Positions 5,029-10,876 of a stretch of 10,876 nt of DNA are shown piece by piece. Numbering within the stretch: position 1 is the stretch's first letter; each line of letters begins with the position of its first letter. Source of the stretch: SIG588 sp045591985 (GTDB lineage: Bacteria > Bacillota > Clostridia > Oscillospirales > Acutalibacteraceae); assembly GCA_045591985.1 (NCBI GenBank), contig JAZNTV010000025.1, forward strand, positions 1 to 10,876, written 5' to 3'. Both the position numbers and the translations under genes were made by a program. The notes under the pieces are model-generated. The model was not told the origin of the DNA, made no database searches, and saw nothing but the letters and a program-made list of their open reading frames with translations.

Positions 5029-7212
5029 TTATCCTCTCGAAATGCTGTGAATACCCGTGATGCGTTTGAGTTTCGTGATCACGGTGTTCAGATGTTCCAC
5101 ACTGTTGACCGCAATGGTCAGGCTGATGGTTGCCTCGCCCTCGTCATTATCCTTGCTGTTCAGCGCATGAATCATCACGTGCATAGAGGCAAGTTGCGTC
5201 GTGATATCCGCAAGCATTCCCATGCGATCGGCGGTGTGTACCACCAAGGTTGCTTTGAATTCCGAACGATCGGAATCGTCCTCCCACCAGGCGCCGACCC
5301 AACGCTCCGGCTCGGTCGCGCAGGTCACATCCCGCGGGACGTTGACACAATCCCGCTTATGCACCGATACACCGTAGCCGCGGGTGATAAAGCCGATGAT
5401 ATCATCCCCCGGCAACGGATTGCAACAGCGGGCAAATTTGACCAGACAATTATCGGTATGCTCGATAATAACGCCGCCGTTGTTGCGATGGGAACGTGTC
5501 GGCGCGGTGATTATCTTTTCGGGGGTGAGCACTTCCTCCGCTTTCATAATGCGCGCATACTCATCCTTGATACGGGAAAGCACACGAGACATCGCCACAC
5601 CGCCGTAGCCGATGGCGGCGTAAAAATCATCCACTTCGGCATAGTGCAGACGGCGGCTTTGCCCGGCAATCACTTCCTGCATGCGCTCTTCCGGCAGACG
5701 TATGCCGTTGCGCTGCAGTTCGCGCTCGAGGTCCTGCTTACCTTTTTGAATATTCTCTTCGCGGCGTTCCTTCTTAAACCACGCACGAATCTTGTTGCGC
5801 GCTTCGCCCGTGCGCACGAAATTGAGCCAATCACGGCTTGGACCGCGCCCCGGCGAAGAGGTTGTGAGGATTTCCACGATTTCGCTGTTTTTCACTTGAT
5901 AGTCCAGCGGGACAATGCGCCCGTCTACCTTGGCACCCGTCATACGGTTGCCCACCGCCGAGTGAATCGCATAGGCAAAGTCTACCACCGTACTGCCGAG
6001 CGGCAACGAGATCACATCGCCTTTCGGGGTAAAGATAAACACATCGTCCGACGTGAAATCCGATTTGATACTGCGCACGATCTCTTCCGCATCGTCCACA
6101 TCGGCCTGATTTTCGATAAACTGACGCACCCAGGCAAGACGATCTTCCAGTTTGTCCTTACGTTGGATACCGAGTTTATATTTCCAGTGTGCCGCAATAC
6201 CGTATTCCGCTGTATAATGCATTTCCCACGTGCGGATCTGCACTTCAAACGGGATCTTCTCTTTACCGATCAGCGTGGTATGCAACGATTGATACATATT
6301 CGGTTTCGGCGTAGAGATATAATCTTTAAAACGGTTAGGCAACGGATTGTACATATCGTGGATAATACCGAGCACGTTGTAGCAATCGTTCACCGTATCC
6401 ACAATTACGCGAATGGCGTATACGTCGTAGATCTCATCGAGCGAGCGCCCCTGCACGTACATCTTACGGTAAATACCCGCAATGCTTTTGATACGCCCCA
6501 TCACAAAAGGATGCATTCCGTATTCCGCCAAACGATCGGTCAATTTCTTTTGCAATCCCGCCAAAAACTCATCCCGCTCGTGCTTGCGCAGTTCGAGCGC
6601 TTCTTCAATATCGTGATAACCGATGGGATCCAGTTCGCGCAACGAGAGGTCTTCCAGTTCCTCTTTTACCGCGCGAATACCGAGACGATGCGCAAGCGGC
6701 GCATAGATATCCATCGTTTCTTTTGCTTTGTCGCGGCGTTTTTGTTCCGCCCAACCCGCGCGGGTGCGCATATTGTGCAGACGGTCGGCCAGTTTAATGA
6801 TGACCACACGAATATCTTCCGACATGGCAAGCAACATTTTACGGATATTTTCCGCCTGTTGCTCCTCGCGCGAATTAAAGGAGATCTTGGTGATTTTGGT
6901 CACGCCATCCACCAACGCCGCCACGTCATCGCCGAACTGACGGCGCAAGTCGGAAAGCTCTACCGCCGTATCCTCTACCACATCGTGGAGCAAGGCGGCG
7001 ACCACCGCCTCGGAATCCATGCCCAGTTCCACCAAAATGGTAGCAACCGAAAGCGGGTGACATACATACGGTTCACCCGAACGGCGGTTTTGCCCCTCGT
7101 GTGCCGCAACAGCTACCGTGATCGCGCGATCGATCGTCTCGTGATCATAGGTCTTTTCACTTTTAACAATGGCTTCCTTCAGTGCACGAACAGCACTCTC
7201 GGTAGTGATCAT
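5029..7212 (-). CDS. rel: Bifunctional (p)ppGpp synthetase/hydrolase Rel
   Basis: A full-length long RSH protein of 727 residues that makes and degrades (p)ppGpp in the stringent response to amino-acid starvation. Domains in order: HD hydrolase with His52, His76-Asp77 (HDVVEDT) and Asp143 (DRLHNMRT); synthetase with YDVYAIRVIV (262-271), RFKDYISTPKPNMYQSLH (294-311) and FEVQIRTWEMHYTAEYGIAAHW (322-343); TGS (about 391-450); helical linker; conserved-cysteine region (Cys596, Cys597, Cys622); and C-terminal ACT (about 653-727). The RFKD motif in the synthetase and the intact HD residues indicate a bifunctional Rel rather than synthetase-only RelA. The C-terminal domains sense stalled ribosomes carrying uncharged tRNA. 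AAAGGA lies 11 bases before the chosen ATG, and recJ ends 16 bases upstream. Confidence 0.96.
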   Translation of the reverse strand: MITTESAVRALKEAIVKSEKTYDHETIDRAITVAVAAHEGQNRRSGEPYVCHPLSVATILVELGMDSEAVVAALLHDVVEDTAVELSDLRRQFGDDVAALVDGVTKITKISFNSREEQQAENIRKMLLAMSEDIRVVIIKLADRLHNMRTRAGWAEQKRRDKAKETMDIYAPLAHRLGIRAVKEELEDLSLRELDPIGYHDIEEALELRKHERDEFLAGLQKKLTDRLAEYGMHPFVMGRIKSIAGIYRKMYVQGRSLDEIYDVYAIRVIVDTVNDCYNVLGIIHDMYNPLPNRFKDYISTPKPNMYQSLHTTLIGKEKIPFEVQIRTWEMHYTAEYGIAAHWKYKLGIQRKDKLEDRLAWVRQFIENQADVDDAEEIVRSIKSDFTSDDVFIFTPKGDVISLPLGSTVVDFAYAIHSAVGNRMTGAKVDGRIVPLDYQVKNSEIVEILTTSSPGRGPSRDWLNFVRTGEARNKIRAWFKKERREENIQKGKQDLERELQRNGIRLPEERMQEVIAGQSRRLHYAEVDDFYAAIGYGGVAMSRVLSRIKDEYARIMKAEEVLTPEKIITAPTRSHRNNGGVIIEHTDNCLVKFARCCNPLPGDDIIGFITRGYGVSVHKRDCVNVPRDVTCATEPERWVGAWWEDDSDRSEFKATLVVHTADRMGMLADITTQLASMHVMIHALNSKDNDEGEATISLTIAVNSVEHLNTVITKLKRITGIHSISRG

Positions 7213-7228
7213 ACGGTTTCCCGTCCTT

Positions 7229-9268
7229 TCACAGGGTATGTAAGAACCGCATAATGGCGGTCTCGTTCAGATCGGTCTTCCCTTTGCTGGGCAAAACGGT
7301 GACGGTCAGCGTATCGCCGGCATCGTCCACTTGTATGAGCGAGGCTTCCCGCAGACTTTCCAAAGCCACCAACAATTGCGAAAGACGCATGCCGCGCCCC
7401 ACGGCATACCACAGTTGTTCCGTGGTACCGGTCCAACGCCCGCTTGCGTGTAACAAGCGATACAGCACGGTCGTGTGAGTGCGTTCGGGTACACAGTCAG
7501 CGGCATTTTCCACCGCTTCGCCGCGCCGCAGTGCCGCTACACGCGCCGTTTCGCGCAAGAACTCCTCTTGGTCCGTTTCGGCAAAGTGGATATCTTTGAT
7601 GATAAGCGAAGGCGACACCACGCCGCGGAACTCATTGCGTTCAAGCGTTACCGCCAGATGCAACCGTGCACCGCACGGTACGGGGAAATCGGCCTGCGAC
7701 GTTTGGAATTTCATGGCGCTGATCATTCCGCCGTCGCGCGAAAAAGCAAGACGCAAATGCCGCCCGTTCCCCACCGGCGTAATGTTTTCCAGTTTCATAT
7801 CCGACAGTTGGAATACCGGCGACGGATTACCGCTTCCGAACGGTTCCAACGCCGCGATCAACTGCAATTTTTCGACATCTACTTGATTCGGACGCAATTT
7901 GAAATCCAACCGCAATACCGGTGTCGGCATTACGGGGTGTTGCGTTGCCGCATACGCATTGATACGACGGCGGAATTCCTCTATGCGATCGGCGGCCAAT
8001 GTAACACCTGCCGCCAGTTCATGTCCCCCGTAACTTTCGAGCATATCCCCCACGTCACACAACGCATCGAACAGCGAAAATCCCGAAAGACTGCGTCCCG
8101 AACCGTGCGCTTCGTTACCGCTGACATTCAGCACCAAACAAGGTTTTCCGTAACGTTCAAGCAAGCGGGCCGCAATGATACCGACCACACCGGCATGCCA
8201 TTCCTGCCCTTCCACCACCAATACGCGGTCGTTCAGCAACCGACCGTCGCGTTCCAAACGAGCGGTGACCTCTTCCAGGATACGCCCTTCGACCTCTTGA
8301 CGACGCGCATTCAGAGTTTGTATCTCTCCCGCCAGACGGGCAGCTTCGTTTGCATCGTCCGATAAAAGCAATTGTTCGGCCAGTTGCGGCTGGCCCATGC
8401 GCCCGGCGGCATTGATGCGGGGCGCCAACGAAAAGAGCGCCACACTCGAGGTGATCGTTTTATCCGCCACACCCGCCACTTCGGCCAAAGCGCGAAGACC
8501 GACACGCTCACCGCGCCCCAACACCCGCAAGCCTTCCCGCACAAGCAGACGGTTTTCGCCCGTAAGCGGCATCACGTCTGCCAGCGTACCAAGTGCCACC
8601 AGATCGGCATACTGCGCCAACATCGCCTCGTCGTCGCCTTCCAGCGCACACACCAGTTTGAACGCCACACCGACGCCCGCGTAATCTTTAAAAGTACTTT
8701 CACAATCCGCGCGATGCGGATCCACTACCGCCACGGCGCGGGGCAACGTCTCTTGCGGTTGATGATGATCGGTCACCACCACATCCACGCCGAGAGTATT
8801 GGCATACTCCACCGCTTCCACCGCCGAAACGCCGTTATCCACCGTAACGATCAGGCGGGCACCGGCTGCCGCCAGCACATCCACCGTATGGGTGCGCAGA
8901 CCGTATCCCTCGCCTTCCCCTTCGCGTAACGGAATGCGATAGATCACATCGGCTCCCTTCTCGCGCAGATAGGTATAAAGCAGTGCCGTAGCGGTCACGC
9001 CGTCGGCATCGTAATCGCCGAACACGGCAATACGCTCACCGTTATCTAGCGCGCGTTGGATCCGCTCCACGGCGGCATCCATATCGCAAAAGCCGAACGG
9101 ATCGTCTTGCAACTCGCCGCCAAGTAAAAAGGATTCCGCCTCCGAAGCGTCCGTTACACCGCGCAACGAGAGCATTAGTGCCAAAAACGGGTGCAGACCG
9201 CACGCTTCTGCCAACGCTGCCGCCGCTTCTTTATCCGGCGGTGAAGATATCCAACGTTTAAACGCCAT
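7229..9268 (-). CDS. recJ: Single-stranded-DNA-specific exonuclease RecJ
   Basis: A 679-residue DHH-superfamily nuclease that degrades single-stranded DNA 5' to 3' in recombinational and mismatch repair. Catalytic metal-binding motifs are complete: FGDYDADG (83-90), TVDNGVSA (142-149), TDHHQP (166-171), and VVDPHR (181-186). APRINAAGRMG (282-292) and the DHHA1 region with GSGRSLSGF (389-397) and GGHELAAG (414-421) follow, then an OB-fold-like stretch (about 450-560). The C-terminal part (about 590-679) looks like the winged-helix extension of Bacillus-type RecJ. The length is normal for Bacillota. The start has AAGGAGG eight bases upstream. It is the first gene of the - strand operon, with a predicted promoter at 9313-9341 and a 5' leader of about 38 bases. 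The pairing recJ-rel is typical of Clostridia. Confidence 0.95.
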   Translation of the reverse strand: MAFKRWISSPPDKEAAAALAEACGLHPFLALMLSLRGVTDASEAESFLLGGELQDDPFGFCDMDAAVERIQRALDNGERIAVFGDYDADGVTATALLYTYLREKGADVIYRIPLREGEGEGYGLRTHTVDVLAAAGARLIVTVDNGVSAVEAVEYANTLGVDVVVTDHHQPQETLPRAVAVVDPHRADCESTFKDYAGVGVAFKLVCALEGDDEAMLAQYADLVALGTLADVMPLTGENRLLVREGLRVLGRGERVGLRALAEVAGVADKTITSSVALFSLAPRINAAGRMGQPQLAEQLLLSDDANEAARLAGEIQTLNARRQEVEGRILEEVTARLERDGRLLNDRVLVVEGQEWHAGVVGIIAARLLERYGKPCLVLNVSGNEAHGSGRSLSGFSLFDALCDVGDMLESYGGHELAAGVTLAADRIEEFRRRINAYAATQHPVMPTPVLRLDFKLRPNQVDVEKLQLIAALEPFGSGNPSPVFQLSDMKLENITPVGNGRHLRLAFSRDGGMISAMKFQTSQADFPVPCGARLHLAVTLERNEFRGVVSPSLIIKDIHFAETDQEEFLRETARVAALRRGEAVENAADCVPERTHTTVLYRLLHASGRWTGTTEQLWYAVGRGMRLSQLLVALESLREASLIQVDDAGDTLTVTVLPSKGKTDLNETAIMRFLHTL

Positions 9269-9311
9269 CGGTCGCGCCCTCCTTTTCGATAAATTCTGAG
9301 TATTAATAATT

Positions 9312-9336
9312 TATTATAGCATTTTATGCTGTAATA
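9312..9336. promoter_or_regulatory. Imperfect dyad covering the recJ promoter, possible operator
   Basis: The left arm TATTA-T-AGCAT (9312-9322) and right arm ATGCT-G-TAATA (9326-9336) are inverted repeats with one mismatched pair around a TTT centre. The dyad spans the -10, the spacer and the first base of the -35, so a dimeric repressor there would block the promoter. It does not match the Bacillota LexA box. The binding protein is unknown, and an AT-rich promoter may form such symmetry by chance. Confidence 0.4.
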
Positions 9337-9341
9337 TACAA
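9313..9341 (-). promoter_or_regulatory. Predicted sigma-A promoter of the recJ operon
   Basis: On the - strand TTGTAT (9341-9336) and TATAAT (9318-9313) are 17 bases apart, with TGC before the -10 giving an extended -10. Transcription would start near 9306. It is the only strong promoter I find for the six tightly packed genes recJ to the kinase. Confidence 0.75.
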
Positions 9342-9384
9342 CCACCAAGTTCACAAAAAAACGAAAAAATTTTGCGTTTTGGTG

Positions 9385-9413
9385 TTCCCTTTTTTCGCAT
9401 TTTGATTTATACT
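9385..9413 (+). promoter_or_regulatory. Possible murC promoter
   Basis: TATACT (9408-9413) is a good -10, and a weak -35 (TTCCCT, 9385-9390) lies 17 bases upstream. A-tracts at 9354-9369 could act as an upstream activating element. The inverted repeat CGAAAAAA (9362-9369) and TTTTTTCG (9390-9397) overlaps the -35. The position is right for a divergent promoter, but the -35 is poor. Confidence 0.45.
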
Positions 9414-9456
9414 ATCCATATATGTATTTGATATGTAAGAAAGGGTGACCATTCGT

Positions 9457-10836
9457 ATGTCACGCGATATGTTAGAAACGATACGCCGCGTACATTTCAC
9501 CGGCATCGGCGGGTCGGGCATGTGTCCGCTCGCGGAAATTCTGCTCTCACTCGGGTATGAAGTGAGCGGATCGGATGATTATGCATCCGACAATTTGAAG
9601 CGGATGCAATCACTTGGTATCGCCGTGTCGTTGCCGCTTGCCGCCGGCAACGCCGACCACGCGGAGTTGGTGGTGTATACCGCCGCTATCTCCACCGACC
9701 ATCCCGAACTGGCATCTGCCGCCGCCAAAGGGATCCCCCTGATGGAACGGGCGGTGTTTTTGGGGTTGCTTACGCGGCGGTATCCCCGCACCGTATCGGT
9801 AGCGGGTACACACGGCAAGACAGGCACGACCTCGATGCTGTCGCAGATCCTGCTCAAAGCAGAACTCGACCCCAGCATCTTCATCGGCGGGCGGTTACCG
9901 CTGATCAACGCGAACGGGCGAGCAGGCAAAAGTGAGTGGATGGTGAGCGAGGCGTGCGAATTCCTTGACCACTATCTCAACATGAAGACCTCGGTCGCGG
10001 TCATCTTGAATGTAGATGCCGACCATCTCGACTATTTCGGCGACCTCAACGGTGTGATTGCTTCGTTTAAGACGTTTGCCGAAGGCGCGGAACAATGCGT
10101 CATTGCCAACGCCGACGACGCTCCGACCATGCAGGCGGTAGCGACCATCCCCGCTGAAAAACTGATCACCTACGGGCGCGATATTACCTGCGATTGGAGT
10201 GCCCAAAACATCGGCACCCACGACGGCGCGTTCGGCGAATACGATCTCTATCACCAAGGCGAATTCTTTGCCCATATCCGTCTGGGTGTGCCGGGGGCAC
10301 ACAACGTACACAACTCGATGGCGGCGGCCGCCGCGGCGCATTTGTGCGGTGCGACGGCGGAACAGATCGCCGAGGGTCTTGCCACCTTCGGCGGTGCCGG
10401 CCGACGCTTTGAGTTTTTGGGCAAAGCGCAGGAGATCACGGTGGCGGACGATTACGCCCATCACCCGACCGAGATCACCGCGACCCTCACCGCCGCGAAA
10501 GCACTTCCCTATCGCCGCGTGTGGGCAGTGTTTCAGCCGTTTACCTATTCCCGTACCAAACGATTGCTGAACGAATTTGCCGAAGCGCTCTCGCTGGCAG
10601 ACGAAGTGTTGGTGTGTGACATTTTGGGTTCACGCGAAAAGGACGCGGGAGACGTTTCTTCCGCCGACATTACCGCACGGATGTCCAACGGGCGGTATCT
10701 CCCCACATTTGAGGATGTGATCGCCTATTTGAAGGAACACGCCGCGGCGGGCGACCTCGTGCTCACCATGGGCGGCGGTAACGTGTATAAGTGTGCACAG
10801 CAATATTTAAAGGCGTTGCAAGACGACGTAGTTTGA
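9457..10836 (+). CDS. murC: UDP-N-acetylmuramate--L-alanine ligase
   Basis: This 459-residue Mur ligase joins L-alanine to UDP-MurNAc with ATP in the cytoplasm, the first peptide-adding step of peptidoglycan synthesis. The N-terminal Rossmann-like domain has GIGGSGMCPLAEIL (16-29) and GSD (38-40) for UDP binding. The ATP-binding loop is AGTHGKTGTT (116-125), with Gly123 where the better-known enzymes have Thr. SEACEF (164-169), NVDADHLDYF (185-194) and AHNVHN (281-286) belong to the central domain. DDYAHHPTEI (331-340) and FQPFTYSRTK (359-368) are MurC signatures of the C-terminal domain. I chose ATG 9457 because AAAGGGTGA lies just upstream (GGTGA eight bases before it); a GTG at 9445 would start inside that SD, and an ATG at 9469 is further from it. 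The length is normal and the gene is complete. Confidence 0.94.
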   Translation: MSRDMLETIRRVHFTGIGGSGMCPLAEILLSLGYEVSGSDDYASDNLKRMQSLGIAVSLPLAAGNADHAELVVYTAAISTDHPELASAAAKGIPLMERAVFLGLLTRRYPRTVSVAGTHGKTGTTSMLSQILLKAELDPSIFIGGRLPLINANGRAGKSEWMVSEACEFLDHYLNMKTSVAVILNVDADHLDYFGDLNGVIASFKTFAEGAEQCVIANADDAPTMQAVATIPAEKLITYGRDITCDWSAQNIGTHDGAFGEYDLYHQGEFFAHIRLGVPGAHNVHNSMAAAAAAHLCGATAEQIAEGLATFGGAGRRFEFLGKAQEITVADDYAHHPTEITATLTAAKALPYRRVWAVFQPFTYSRTKRLLNEFAEALSLADEVLVCDILGSREKDAGDVSSADITARMSNGRYLPTFEDVIAYLKEHAAAGDLVLTMGGGNVYKCAQQYLKALQDDVV

Positions 10837-10841
10837 ACAAT

Positions 10842-10876
10842 ATGTCACCGAACACCAAAAATCCCGATGCGGTTGC
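10842..10876 (+). CDS. Possible start of the next gene (partial)
   Basis: An ATG five bases after the murC stop opens a frame reading MSPNTKNPDAV to the window edge. I see no clear SD before it, and eleven codons are too few to assign a family. It could instead be spacer before a gene that starts outside the window. Confidence 0.3.
   Translation, partial: MSPNTKNPDAV

Noticed and set aside
5047..7254. 735-codon open frame antisense to rel
   Set aside because: It is the mirror of a long, well-supported rel gene, has no SD, and its translation (rich in His, Arg, Phe) has no domain I recognise. Long antisense frames are expected opposite genes with this codon bias.
7475..8365. 296-codon open frame antisense to recJ
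   Set aside because: A shadow of recJ with basic, His/Arg/Gln-rich composition and no family match.

Overview
The window looks like a piece of a chromosome from an anaerobic Bacillota species, most likely class Clostridia. The basis is the strong AGGAGG-type ribosome binding sites, a HemZ-type radical SAM protein, a full-length bifunctional Rel, and the gene order recJ - rel - dtd - MBL hydrolase - hemZ, which I recall from clostridial genomes. I cannot name a genus.

Layout. Positions 1-1059 are an AT-richer accessory stretch on the + strand: a strong promoter, a palindrome-rich leader, a small XRE-type regulator (219-431), and a broken gene (439-675) that joins the start of a Fic-family protein to what looks like the start of an EcoRI-type adenine methyltransferase. 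A strong intrinsic terminator (735-795) and about 260 bases without a convincing gene follow. A second hairpin terminator (1060-1112) separates this stretch from the housekeeping block.

Positions 1128-9268 hold seven genes on the - strand, read from right to left: recJ, rel, dtd, an MBL-fold hydrolase, hemZ, a short uridine-kinase-like protein and a small zinc-ribbon protein. The first six are packed with gaps of 1-16 bases or overlaps, so they probably form one operon from a promoter at 9313-9341. The zinc-ribbon gene sits 62 bases further on and has its own predicted promoter. The products cover single-strand DNA degradation in repair (RecJ), the (p)ppGpp stringent response (Rel), clearance of D-amino acids from tRNA (Dtd) and less certain metabolic roles.

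From 9457 the + strand carries murC (peptidoglycan precursor synthesis), divergent from recJ across a 188-base AT-rich promoter region. The first few codons of a possible next gene end the window.

I see no CRISPR array, rRNA, tRNA, intact transposase or obvious new defence system. The most interesting material is the decayed locus at the left end (structured leader, regulator, chimeric Fic/methyltransferase remnant), an imperfect dyad covering the recJ promoter, and a nucleoside-kinase relative that lacks the usual N-terminal TGS region.
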